Of a stretch of DNA of 64,000 nt, positions 1 to 8,334 are shown in pieces. Within the stretch, counting starts at the first letter, position 1. Each line of letters starts with the position of its first letter. The notes below the pieces were generated by a model. The model did not search any database, was not told the origin of the DNA, and worked only from the letters and a program-made list of their open reading frames with translations. The stretch comes from Paracoccus xiamenensis (GTDB taxonomy: Bacteria; Pseudomonadota; Alphaproteobacteria; Rhodobacterales; Rhodobacteraceae), in assembly GCF_011308835.1 (NCBI RefSeq), contig NZ_JAAOHY010000001.1:1302001-1366000 (forward strand), read 5' to 3'. Position numbers and translations under genes: made by a program.

Positions 1-1013
1 GCGGCACCATCATGCTGGGCAGCCACTCTGACACCGTGCCTGATGGCGGCCGCTTCGACGGCGTCGCTGGCGTAATCGTGGCTCTAGAGGTCGCGCGGAT
101 GCTGGACGAACGCGGCATCAAGCTGCGGCACAACCTCGACGTGGTGGACTTTCTGGCCGAGGAGGTTTCGGTTTTCGGCGTCTCCTGCATCGGCTCTCGC
201 GGAATGGCGGGGATGCTGCCGCAGGACTGGCTGGCGCTGACGCATGAGGGCCGCAGTCTGGATCAGGCGATCCGCGACGTTGGCGGCAACCCGGACTGGC
301 AGACGCCTGCCACCAACATCCGCGCCTTTCTGGAACTCCATATCGAACAGGGCCGCGTGCTGGAAGCCGAGGGCACCGATCTGGGCATCGTCAGCGCCAT
401 CGCGGGGATCACCCGGATCGAGATCGTGCTGACGGGCCAGCCCGACCACGCCGGCACGACGCCCATGGGCACGCGGGCGGACGCACTTGTGGCCGCCGCC
501 GCCCTTGTCACCGACATTGATGCCGAGGCGATACGCCGCGCCCATGGCCCCGACCACTTCACCGCCACCGTTGGCGAGTTCTCGGTTGAACCGGGAGCGG
601 CCAATGTCGTGCCGGGCCAGGTGCGGATGCTGATCGACGCGCGTTCCGATAACCGCGACCAGATGCAGGAATTTCTGGGGTGGATTGAACAGCGGCTGAC
701 CAAGCTGCCAGCGAAGATCAGCGCGGACATGCGCTTGCTTTCCGACAACCAGCCTACACCCATGCACATGGACGCCATTAGCGCGTTGGAAACCGCTGCC
801 ACGAAAGTCGGGGCCAGCCATCGCCGCATGGTATCCGGCGCAGGCCATGACGCCGCATTCATGGCGCGTCTTGCCCCGACTGCGATGATCTTCGTCCCCA
901 GCAAGGACGGCCGATCCCATTGCCCCGAGGAATACAGCGAAATCGCCGATATCGCGCTTGGCGCGGAAGTCATGGCCGAGGCCGTGATCGCAATAGATCA
1001 AGAAGGAGACTAA
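1..1013 (+). CDS. M20-family amidohydrolase (N-carbamoyl-amino-acid hydrolase/allantoate amidohydrolase type), 5' truncated
   Basis: The frame is already open at base 3, so the start lies outside the window. The protein is a zinc-dependent M20 amidase that removes carbamoyl groups from N-carbamoyl amino acids or allantoate-like ureides. Visible motifs are the metal-binding GSHSDTVPDGGRFDG, the Glu-Glu pair in FLAEEVS, the dimerisation-domain motif GQPDHAGTTPMG, and the late metal or substrate motif SGAGHDAAF with SHCPEEYSE. Its TAA stop is one base from the next ATG, which has a strong GGAG site, so it is coupled to the DUF917 gene. Beside DUF917 and a urocanase homologue it is best read as an N-carbamoylglutamate hydrolase. 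That substrate is inference; the family call is secure. Confidence 0.9.
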   Translation, partial: GTIMLGSHSDTVPDGGRFDGVAGVIVALEVARMLDERGIKLRHNLDVVDFLAEEVSVFGVSCIGSRGMAGMLPQDWLALTHEGRSLDQAIRDVGGNPDWQTPATNIRAFLELHIEQGRVLEAEGTDLGIVSAIAGITRIEIVLTGQPDHAGTTPMGTRADALVAAAALVTDIDAEAIRRAHGPDHFTATVGEFSVEPGAANVVPGQVRMLIDARSDNRDQMQEFLGWIEQRLTKLPAKISADMRLLSDNQPTPMHMDAISALETAATKVGASHRRMVSGAGHDAAFMARLAPTAMIFVPSKDGRSHCPEEYSEIADIALGAEVMAEAVIAIDQEGD

Positions 1014-1014
1014 G

Positions 1015-2115
1015 ATGCGTCGTGTCCTGACCGAAAAAGACGTGGAGCCCGCCGTTCGTGGTGGTTCCGTCTATGCTGCCGGTGGCGGAGGCTGGGCCGA
1101 TCATGGCCGAATGCTGGGCTATGCCGCCGTCAAGGCGGGCGCGCCCGAACTGGTCAGCGTGGACGAGCTGAACGAGGACGATCTCATCGCCACCGCCGCC
1201 GCCATCGGCGCACCTGCATCCACGACGCCGTGGGAAATGCGCGGCGTCGATTACATCAAGGCCGTGCAGATGCTGAACGACGCGCTTGGCCGGCCCGTCG
1301 CCGGGCTGATGATCGGGCAGAACGGCAAATCCTCGACCCTGAACGGCTGGCTGCCCTCGGCCATTCTGGGCTGCAAGGTCGTCGATGCGGTTGGCGACAT
1401 TCGTGCCCATCCGACCGGTGACATGGGGTCGATCGGCATGGCGGGCAGCCCTGAACAGATGATCCAGACGGCTGTCGGCGGAAACCGCGAACAGAACCGT
1501 TATATCGAGTTGGTCGTGCGGGGTGCGACTGCCAAGGTGTCACCTATCCTACGCACGGCATCCGATATGTCGGGCGGCTTCATCGCATCGGCGCGGAACC
1601 CGCTGCGCGTGTCCTATGTCGCGAGACATGCGGCACTTGGCGGGATTTCGATGGCGCTGGATCTGGGCCATGCGATCCTTGCCGCGGAGCCGAAAGGCCC
1701 CTCCGCCGTGATCGACGCGATTGTCGACAAGACGCGGGGGACCGTCCTCGCCAACGGGGAAATCACCGCGAAGAATGTGGTCTATACGCCCGAGGCGTTC
1801 GATGTGGGCACCGTGACCGTGGGTCGCGGCGAAAAGGCCCTGACGCTGCATGTGATGAACGAATACATGGCCATCGACGATGCCGGCGGCAATCGCGTCG
1901 CCAGCTTCCCCGATGTGATCACAACGCTGTCAGAAGACGCCCTGCCCCTATCGGTGGGCGAACTCGAGGTCGGCATGAAGGTGCATATCCTGCATGTCCC
2001 GAAATCGGTGATCCCGCTGAGTTCCAGCGTCCTAGACCCCTCTGTCTATCCCGTCTGCGAACGCGCCATGGGGATCGAACTGGCCCGCTACGCCTTGGAT
2101 GGCACCGATGCCTAA
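1015..2115 (+). CDS. DUF917 protein, candidate S-methyl-thiohydantoin desulfurase
   Basis: A 366-residue protein spanning a full DUF917 family member. Family features seen are the Gly-rich N-terminus (YAAGGGGW), an SVDELNEDD segment, and HPTGDMGSIGMAG followed by a C-terminal beta-rich half. Members act on hydantoins; one named activity is removal of the sulfur substituent from S-methyl-thiohydantoin propionate in ergothioneine-derived catabolism. The start follows GAAGGAGACTAAG, a strong ribosome site. It lies between an M20 amidase one base away and a urocanase homologue that overlaps its end by 17 bases, matching a thio(uro)canate, thiohydantoin, hydantoin and carbamoylglutamate route. The family is confident; the reaction is inferred from context. 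Confidence 0.8.
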   Translation: MRRVLTEKDVEPAVRGGSVYAAGGGGWADHGRMLGYAAVKAGAPELVSVDELNEDDLIATAAAIGAPASTTPWEMRGVDYIKAVQMLNDALGRPVAGLMIGQNGKSSTLNGWLPSAILGCKVVDAVGDIRAHPTGDMGSIGMAGSPEQMIQTAVGGNREQNRYIELVVRGATAKVSPILRTASDMSGGFIASARNPLRVSYVARHAALGGISMALDLGHAILAAEPKGPSAVIDAIVDKTRGTVLANGEITAKNVVYTPEAFDVGTVTVGRGEKALTLHVMNEYMAIDDAGGNRVASFPDVITTLSEDALPLSVGELEVGMKVHILHVPKSVIPLSSSVLDPSVYPVCERAMGIELARYALDGTDA

Positions 2116-3766
2116 ACCAAACCCCCGCCACCCCGACTTCCCCATCCCAAGCGGCCCGGACAAGCGGGCAAAGTCATGGCGCGCCGAAGGCTTGCTGCGA
2201 CTGATGGAAAATGTCCTTGCCGTGGGCGAGGCGCCGGAGAAGCTGATCGTCTATGCGGCACTCGGCAAGGCGGCGCGGAACTGGCCCGCGCATGATGCCA
2301 TCGTCCGCACCCTGACCGAGATGGACGAGGATCAGACCCTGATTATCCAGTCGGGCAAGCCCGTCGGCCTGCTGAAAACATCCGCCACCGCGCCGATGGT
2401 CATCATGGCCAACTGCAATATCGTCGGACAATGGGCCAAAGCCGAGGTGTTCTATGATCTGGAACGCAAGGGGCTGATCTGCTGGGGCGGGCTGACCGCC
2501 GGGGCGTGGCAATATATAGGGTCACAGGGCGTCATTCAGGGCACCTATGAGATCTTCATGCGCATCGCGGAACGGCGCTTCAATGGCAGTCTGAAGGGGC
2601 GTTTCATCCTGACCGCGGGCCTCGGTGGCATGGGCGGCGCGCAGCCCTTGGCGGGGCGCATGGCGGGCGCGGCGATCCTTTGCATCGACATCGACCCCAA
2701 GCGCGCCGAAATGCGCAAGGAAATCGGATTCCTCGATGAAATCGCCCCCGATCTGGATACGGCCTTGAAGATGATCGACGATGCAAAGGCGGAAGGCCGG
2801 GCGACCTCTATCGCGCTGATCGGCAATGCGGCGGAGATCTATCCCGAAATCGCCGCGCGGGGAATCGTGCCCGATATCGTGACCGATCAAACCTCGGCCC
2901 ATGATCTGGTTTATGGTTATGTGCCAGCGGGTTACGATCTGGAGCGTGTTCGCCGCCTGCGCGATCAGAACCCGGATGAACTGATCGAGGAAGGCCGCAA
3001 ATCCATCGCGCGCCATGTCGCGGCAATGCTGGAATTTCAGGCCGAGGGGGCCGAGGTTTTCGACAACGGCAACCTGATCCGCACGCAAGCGAAACAGGGC
3101 GGCATCGAAAACGCATTCGACATTCCGATCTTTACCGAGGCTTACCTTCGCCCGCTATTCGCCCGAGCCATCGGCCCATTCCGCTGGATGGCGCTGTCGG
3201 GCGAGGCCGAAGACATCGCCAAGATCGACGATCTCGTTTTGCAGATGTTCCCCGACAACAAGATTGTCACCAACTGGATCCGCCTCGCCCGCGAGAATGT
3301 CCCCTTCGAAGGCCTGCCGGCACGCATCGCCTGGCTGGGACATGGTGAGCGGACGGCACTGGCGCGGGCCGTCAACAAGATGGTGGCGGATGGTACCCTT
3401 TCCGGGCCGGTCGCTTTCTCTCGCGATCATCTGGATGCAGGTGCCATGGCCCATCCGAATATCATGACCGAGAACATGCGCGACGGATCGGACGCCATCG
3501 CCGACTGGCCGCTGCTGGACGCGATGACGCTGTGCGCGTCCGGCGCGGATCTGGTGGCGGTGCATTCGGGCGGCGGCGGCTATGCCGGTTACATGACCTC
3601 GGCCGGCGTCACGGTGGTCGCCGATGGCACCGAGGCCGCCGATACCCGGCTGGACCGGGCCCTGACAAACGATACCTCGCTGGGGGTCATCCGCTATGCC
3701 GATGCCGGATACCCCGAGGCGTTGGACGAGGCGGCGCAGAAGCAGGTCGGCCATATCCGGCTGTAA
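2099..3766 (+). CDS. Urocanase-family hydratase lacking the signature cysteine, candidate (S-methyl)thiourocanate hydratase
   Basis: A full-length urocanase homologue of 555 residues using NAD+ as an electrophile to hydrate an imidazole acrylate. Typical blocks are LIIQSGKPVGLL (about 82-93), QGVIQGTYE, the Rossmann loop GLGGMGGAQP, PDIVTDQTSAHD and SRDHLDAGAM. The urocanase signature FQGLPxRICW reads FEGLPARIAW here (bases 3302-3337), so the usual catalytic-loop Cys is Ala411. The HHGGGVGMG block is HSGGGGYAG. No hutH, hutI or hutG is nearby; DUF917 and an M20 amidase are. This supports a substrate other than urocanate. A second ATG at 2108 (MPKPNP) is an equally plausible start. Confidence 0.85.
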   Translation: MAPMPKPNPRHPDFPIPSGPDKRAKSWRAEGLLRLMENVLAVGEAPEKLIVYAALGKAARNWPAHDAIVRTLTEMDEDQTLIIQSGKPVGLLKTSATAPMVIMANCNIVGQWAKAEVFYDLERKGLICWGGLTAGAWQYIGSQGVIQGTYEIFMRIAERRFNGSLKGRFILTAGLGGMGGAQPLAGRMAGAAILCIDIDPKRAEMRKEIGFLDEIAPDLDTALKMIDDAKAEGRATSIALIGNAAEIYPEIAARGIVPDIVTDQTSAHDLVYGYVPAGYDLERVRRLRDQNPDELIEEGRKSIARHVAAMLEFQAEGAEVFDNGNLIRTQAKQGGIENAFDIPIFTEAYLRPLFARAIGPFRWMALSGEAEDIAKIDDLVLQMFPDNKIVTNWIRLARENVPFEGLPARIAWLGHGERTALARAVNKMVADGTLSGPVAFSRDHLDAGAMAHPNIMTENMRDGSDAIADWPLLDAMTLCASGADLVAVHSGGGGYAGYMTSAGVTVVADGTEAADTRLDRALTNDTSLGVIRYADAGYPEALDEAAQKQVGHIRL

Positions 3767-3799
3767 TCGGTCGGGCCGGCGGCGATGCTGGGCCTTTCC

Positions 3800-6043
3800 T
3801 CAGGCGAAATCAATGTGGTTATGCAGCGGCAATTCGCGGATCCGCTGGCCGGTCGCGGCAAAGATCGCATTGGCCAATGCGGGCGCGGTCGGTGGCACCG
3901 GCGGCTCGCCGATGCCGCGGATCTTCGCGGCCTGCCCCAACGAGCGGACCTGAATGTCCGGACATTGATACAGCCGCATCCCTTCATGGCTGTCGAAATT
4001 CGTCTGTTCAGCCGCGCCGCCGGCATAGGTGATTTCGCAATTCATCGCCGCGCCGAGGCCGAAGACCACGCCCCCCTGCACCAGGTTTTCGAAATTCACC
4101 GGGTCCAGCACCGGCCCGACATCGCAGGCGACGAAAACCTTGTCGATACGGATGCCGCTGTCGGTCGCGGTCACCTCGACCACCTCGGCCACCGGTACGC
4201 AGAAGCTTTGGACCATGGCCACGCCGCGCCCGCGCCCGCGCCCGCGCCCCTCGGGCAACGCGGTGCCCCAGCCCGACATCTCGCCCACCGCCTCCAGCAC
4301 GCCGCGCGCCACCGGGTCCGAGGCGAGCGGGATCCGTTCGCCCAGCGGATCAGCCCCGGCATGCAGGATCAATTCGTCCAGAAAGCCTTCCAGAATAAAG
4401 CCCGCGCCGTTCGCCCCCACCGCGCGCCAGCTTGATACAGGGGCAAGCCCCTCGACGGCATAAGCGCGGACGCGGAAATCAGGGATGGCATAGGGCGCGT
4501 TCCACGCCCCGGCGGGGATCTGGATGTCGGGGCCAAGGCCCGGAATGCCCAGCCGCTCCATCTGCGAGCGCGTGACCGAGGGCGCGGCGATCTGCAGATC
4601 CAGCGCCACCACCTGCCCGCCCTGCATCGCACCGCGCCCGCGTCCCATGGCGATATGGCGGGGGAAATCGGTGGCGAAATCCTCCTCGCGCCGAAAGGTC
4701 ATCTTGACCGGCGTGCCGCGCAACTGGTTGGCGATGGCGCTTGCATGGGCGATGAAGTCGGGCTCAAGCCGATGCCCGAAGCTGCCGCCGATCAGGTGGT
4801 TATGGAAACGCACCCGGTCCAGCTCGATCCCGGTAACGCGGGCGGCGGCCTTCTGCACCTCGCGCGGCATCTGGTGGCCTGACCAGATCTCGACCCCGGT
4901 ATCGTCGACGCGGACAATGGCCGAAAGCGGCTCCAGCGCGGCATGGGCAACATAGGGCGAACGGTATTCAGCACTCAGCGCATCGGCGGGCAGCGCCGCC
5001 TGCACATCGCCATCGTCGCGCCAGGTCCGGTCGAGCGCGTCCTCGGTGAAGCTGTCGGAAAGGCGCTGCCAATGTTCGGCCTGTTCGGGCGGATAGGCGG
5101 CAGGCGCCCAGTCGATATCCAGCGCCTCGGCCCCCTGCATGGCGTGCCAGCTGTTATCGGCGATGACGGCAAGGCCGCCGGGGATCTGCAACACATCGCG
5201 GACATAGGGCAATGCCCGGGCGGCGCTGTCGTCAAAGGACTGCACCGCACCGCGATGGGGGCTAAGCCGGATGGCGGCATGAACCATCCCCTCGATCGCC
5301 AGGTCGATGCCATAGCGCGCGGTGCCGGTGGACTTCGCGACCATGTCCAGCCGCTGCATGGGCTTGCCCAGCAACCGCCATTCGGCAGGTGGGCGCAGCG
5401 CCGGAGCGGCCACCGGGTCGATGGCGGCGGCCTCGGCGGCAAGTGCGGTATAGGCGATGCGGCTGCCATCGGGCAGGATCACCGCACCACCTTCGCTGCG
5501 CAGATCGGCAACCGCGACCCCGCTGCGCAGCGCGGCCGCCGCCTTCAGCGTCTCGCGCGCCATGGCCCCGGCCTCGCGCAGTTTGACGAAGCTGTCGGGC
5601 ACCGTGGTCGAGCCCCCCGTGACCTGCATCCCCAACAACTTGAAGGCGATATCTGCACCGCCCCGCGCGAGTTCTGCCAGCGTGCTGTCGTCGCTTGCGC
5701 GGAAGGGCACGGAATCGTCACCAAGCGCGGTGTTCCAATAAGCCTTTGCCGGGGTGCCAAAGCTGACCTCGAACCCGCCCCAGTCGAGGTCCATCTCCTC
5801 GGCCAGCAGGGCAGACTGCACCGACATCACCCCCTGCCCCTTATCGGCATGCGGCACGATCAGTGTCACCTTCTGCGCGTCGATCAGCACCCATGGGTTG
5901 AAGGTCACGCCGCCTTCCGGCAGGTCGCTTTCCAGCGGGTTGTCCGGGTCGCGGCGGGCTGCATAGACGCCAAAGGCCACGCCACCGGCGATGACCGCAG
6001 AGCCGACCATGAAAGCGCGGCGGGTGAATTTGCGCAGCGACAT
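3800..6043 (-). CDS. Molybdopterin-binding large subunit of an isoquinoline-1-oxidoreductase-type hydroxylase
   Basis: A 747-residue molybdenum hydroxylase large subunit of the xanthine oxidase family, IorB-like. It oxidises N-heterocycles or aldehydes with water as oxygen source. An N-terminal twin-arginine signal (RKFTRRAF plus a hydrophobic stretch) indicates Tat export with the bound cofactor. Mo-domain motifs include GGSFGHRLEPDF and the late GRGRGRGRGVAM. The latter contains four Gly-Arg repeats encoded by a perfect hexanucleotide repeat at 4225-4248. The gene starts three bases after its [2Fe-2S] partner ends. It converges on the urocanase homologue with a 33-base gap. The true substrate cannot be told; a role in processing heteroaromatic rings from the neighbouring pathway is only a possibility. 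Confidence 0.88.
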   Translation of the reverse strand: MSLRKFTRRAFMVGSAVIAGGVAFGVYAARRDPDNPLESDLPEGGVTFNPWVLIDAQKVTLIVPHADKGQGVMSVQSALLAEEMDLDWGGFEVSFGTPAKAYWNTALGDDSVPFRASDDSTLAELARGGADIAFKLLGMQVTGGSTTVPDSFVKLREAGAMARETLKAAAALRSGVAVADLRSEGGAVILPDGSRIAYTALAAEAAAIDPVAAPALRPPAEWRLLGKPMQRLDMVAKSTGTARYGIDLAIEGMVHAAIRLSPHRGAVQSFDDSAARALPYVRDVLQIPGGLAVIADNSWHAMQGAEALDIDWAPAAYPPEQAEHWQRLSDSFTEDALDRTWRDDGDVQAALPADALSAEYRSPYVAHAALEPLSAIVRVDDTGVEIWSGHQMPREVQKAAARVTGIELDRVRFHNHLIGGSFGHRLEPDFIAHASAIANQLRGTPVKMTFRREEDFATDFPRHIAMGRGRGAMQGGQVVALDLQIAAPSVTRSQMERLGIPGLGPDIQIPAGAWNAPYAIPDFRVRAYAVEGLAPVSSWRAVGANGAGFILEGFLDELILHAGADPLGERIPLASDPVARGVLEAVGEMSGWGTALPEGRGRGRGRGVAMVQSFCVPVAEVVEVTATDSGIRIDKVFVACDVGPVLDPVNFENLVQGGVVFGLGAAMNCEITYAGGAAEQTNFDSHEGMRLYQCPDIQVRSLGQAAKIRGIGEPPVPPTAPALANAIFAATGQRIRELPLHNHIDFA
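4225..4248. repeat. Hexanucleotide repeat, four perfect CGCGCC copies
   Basis: Four uninterrupted CGCGCC units lie inside the molybdenum hydroxylase gene and encode the Gly-Arg run near residue 600. The unit length is a multiple of three, so copy-number change would add or remove Gly-Arg pairs without a frameshift. Confidence 0.9.
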
Positions 6044-6046
6044 GGC

Positions 6047-6505
6047 TTAGCCCTCCGCCACGGTGGCAGCGCGGCGGATCGCGGCACGGATGCGCGGATA
6101 GGTGCCGCAGCGGCACAGATTGCCCGACATGGCATCGTCGATTTCCGCATCCGTCGGCGCGGGTGTCGTGGCCAGCAGTGCAGCGGCCTGCATGATCTGG
6201 CCCGACTGGCAATAACCGCATTGCGCCACCTGCGCCTCTATCCAGGCGGCTTGCACAGGATGGGGGGCGTCGGGCGTGCCCAACCCCTCAATTGTGGTGA
6301 TCTCTGCCCCGTCCAGATCGCCAGCGAGAACCTGACAGGATCGCACCGCCTCGCCATTCAGATGCACGGTGCAGGCGCCGCAGGCACCAATGCCGCAGCC
6401 ATATTTGGTGCCCGGCAAGTCCAGCACCTCGCGTAGCACCCACAGAAGCGGCATATCGGGATCAAGCTCGGGGTCGTGCAGGGCCCCGTTGACGGTGAAT
6501 GACAT
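6047..6505 (-). CDS. [2Fe-2S] small subunit of the molybdenum hydroxylase
   Basis: A 152-residue xanthine oxidase-family iron-sulfur subunit (IorA type) that passes electrons from the Mo site. The plant-type cluster uses Cys37, Cys42, Cys45 and Cys57 ([11 protein letters not shown]...C). The helical-domain cluster uses Cys96, Cys99, Cys131 and Cys133 (CGYCQSG...LCRCG). The start chosen is the ATG at 6505 preceded by GGGGAA; the reading frame continues upstream but that part has no family sequence. It has no signal peptide, so it would be exported bound to the Tat-bearing large subunit encoded three bases downstream. This is the first gene of a two-gene operon. Confidence 0.92.
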   Translation of the reverse strand: MSFTVNGALHDPELDPDMPLLWVLREVLDLPGTKYGCGIGACGACTVHLNGEAVRSCQVLAGDLDGAEITTIEGLGTPDAPHPVQAAWIEAQVAQCGYCQSGQIMQAAALLATTPAPTDAEIDDAMSGNLCRCGTYPRIRAAIRRAATVAEG

Positions 6506-7046
6506 GGCTTTCCCCGAATGGCTGGTCGGAATGCAACTGTAGTCGCGCATCCGCCCACCGCACCAGCGGGCCGCTGCGTCAGACCGGGACAAAGGGCCGA
6601 GAAGGGCGGTTTCCCGCTGGAATGTCGGTCTGGCCGGTCGCCACTTGCGGCTTTGACTTGGCCCGCCCCGGATCGGAACTTGAAGGCCAAGCAAACGAAA
6701 TCAGGTAGCCTCACGCGACCCATCGACTTTTCTCGCCGCCAGTTCCTCTCCTCCGCCGCCGCCCTTGAGGTCGTCGCCGCAGGGAGTGATGAGCTTCTGC
6801 ATATTCCCGGTCCTGTCCCGTTCCGCCAGCCACATGCTGGCCGAAAATATCCGCGCCACTTCTGCCCTTCGGCTGGCCGAGCGCATCGCCGGTGCGATCA
6901 GCCAGACCGGTGGCACCGAAGCCGCACATTAGACAGGTCCGGGCCTCTGCTTCACGAATTTCACGGTGGTCACGGGTTTGCGACTTGCCCAGACGCGCCG
7001 GGCCAGCGACATTGTCTGCATGCCAATGAGCCATGTTCGCAAGCCA
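6506..7046. other. 541-base gap without a convincing gene; one possible 48-codon ORF
   Basis: This gap separates two divergent transcription units and should hold their promoters, though I cannot place them. The only candidate gene is a 48-codon + strand ORF at 6788-6934, preceded by GGGAG two bases before its ATG. It would encode a small, largely helical peptide with no recognised family. It may be a remnant of a regulator once paired with the RND pump, or chance. The pump operon has no TetR-type regulator beside it, which is unusual. Confidence 0.5.
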
Positions 7047-8333
7047 ATGAGCCGACCCCGACCAAAGCACACCTTCCGCCTGGCCGCCTTGGCCGGGGCT
7101 GTCGCGGCATTGCTGGCGGCTGGCCCCGCACAGGCGCAGCAAATGCGCGGCCCGCAAGGTCCGACCGAGGTTGGCGTCATGCCCGTCACCCGCAGCGACG
7201 TGCCGGTGACGGTGGAACTGCCGGGCCGCGCCGTGGCCTATCAGCTGGCCGCCATCCGTCCCAAGGTCGGCGGCGAGATCACCGAGATCCCTTACCAGCC
7301 CGGCACCGAGGTCGAGGCCGGCACCGTGCTTTTCCGGTTGGAAGACGAAAGCCTGGAAGCGGCACTCGCGGCCGAAGAGGTCGCCGTTACCTCGGCAGAG
7401 GCAGCGCTGGAATGGGCGCGCGACACGGTCGAGCGTTACCGCAAGCTCAGCGGTTCGGGGGTCAGTCTGACCGATGTGCGGTCGGCGGTGGTGTCGCTGG
7501 CGCAGGCCGAAGCCGCGTTGGGGGCCTCGAAATCGCGCCTGCAACTGGCACGTCTGGCGCTGGAAAGGACCGAAATCACCAGCCCGATCCCCGGCATCGT
7601 CGCCGTCACCCCCTTTAGCGTCGGCGACATTGTCAGCGCCAATCAGGCGGAACAGCTGACCGAGGTGGCGCAGGTCGATCCGATCTATGTCGACGTGTCT
7701 GAATCCCGCGCCCGCATCCTGCGCCATCAGCAAAGCATCAATGCCGGCAGCATGCAGCGCCCCGGCGCACCCATCGATGCCCGGCTGACGCTGGAAACCG
7801 GCGAGGTTTACGGCCAGCCGGGCCGCGTTCTCAGCCCCGGCTCGGCGGTGTCGGCCACGACCGGCACCATCCCGATCCGGCTGCAATTTCCCAATCCCGA
7901 CCGGATGATCCTGCCCGGCCAGTTTGTCCGCGTCACCCTGACCATCGGCCAGATCGACGCCATTCTGGTCCCGCAACGCGCCACCAGCCGTTCGGCCGCC
8001 GGTCAACTGACTGCCTTCGTCGCACAGGATGGCCGCGCCGTGCAGGTCCGGCTGACCGAACAGGGCACGCATGACAACGCCTGGATCGTGACCGACGGCC
8101 TGGTCGAAGGCGACCCGCTGATCCTTGACGGGCTGGACAATCTGCGCGACGGGGCAGAGATCACCACCGTTCCCGTCACCATCGACGCCGAAGGCGTGGT
8201 CCGCGATGCCACACCCACAGCCCAACCAACACAGGAAGACGCCGCAGCGCCCTCTGCCCGGCGGGACGCCCCGCAACCCGGCGTGACCTCGACCGCCGCC
8301 GCGGCCGCGCCCGCCAATACCGTCAGCAACTGA
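7047..8333 (+). CDS. RND efflux periplasmic adaptor (membrane fusion protein)
   Basis: A 428-residue AcrA/MexA-type adaptor that bridges an inner-membrane RND pump to an outer-membrane channel. The chosen ATG at 7047 places a Sec signal at the N-terminus (MSRPRPKHTF then hydrophobic, ending AQAQ). There is no lipobox Cys, so it is not a lipoprotein. Domains run barrel-sandwich, helical hairpin (about residues 85-160), lipoyl half and beta-barrel (motif ITSPIPGIVAVT). An alternative in-frame ATG at 7026 lies in an 11-base repeat of the same start context. The stop TGA is one base from the pump's ATG. The low-complexity Ala/Pro tail at the C-terminus is typical. Confidence 0.9.
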   Translation: MSRPRPKHTFRLAALAGAVAALLAAGPAQAQQMRGPQGPTEVGVMPVTRSDVPVTVELPGRAVAYQLAAIRPKVGGEITEIPYQPGTEVEAGTVLFRLEDESLEAALAAEEVAVTSAEAALEWARDTVERYRKLSGSGVSLTDVRSAVVSLAQAEAALGASKSRLQLARLALERTEITSPIPGIVAVTPFSVGDIVSANQAEQLTEVAQVDPIYVDVSESRARILRHQQSINAGSMQRPGAPIDARLTLETGEVYGQPGRVLSPGSAVSATTGTIPIRLQFPNPDRMILPGQFVRVTLTIGQIDAILVPQRATSRSAAGQLTAFVAQDGRAVQVRLTEQGTHDNAWIVTDGLVEGDPLILDGLDNLRDGAEITTVPVTIDAEGVVRDATPTAQPTQEDAAAPSARRDAPQPGVTSTAAAAAPANTVSN

Positions 8334-8334
8334 G

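Noticed and set aside
6731-6790. A Tat-like SRRQFL stretch in the gap before the efflux genes
   Set aside because: The hydrophobic part is short and interrupted, there is no following mature protein, and the frame runs out of phase into the adaptor gene.
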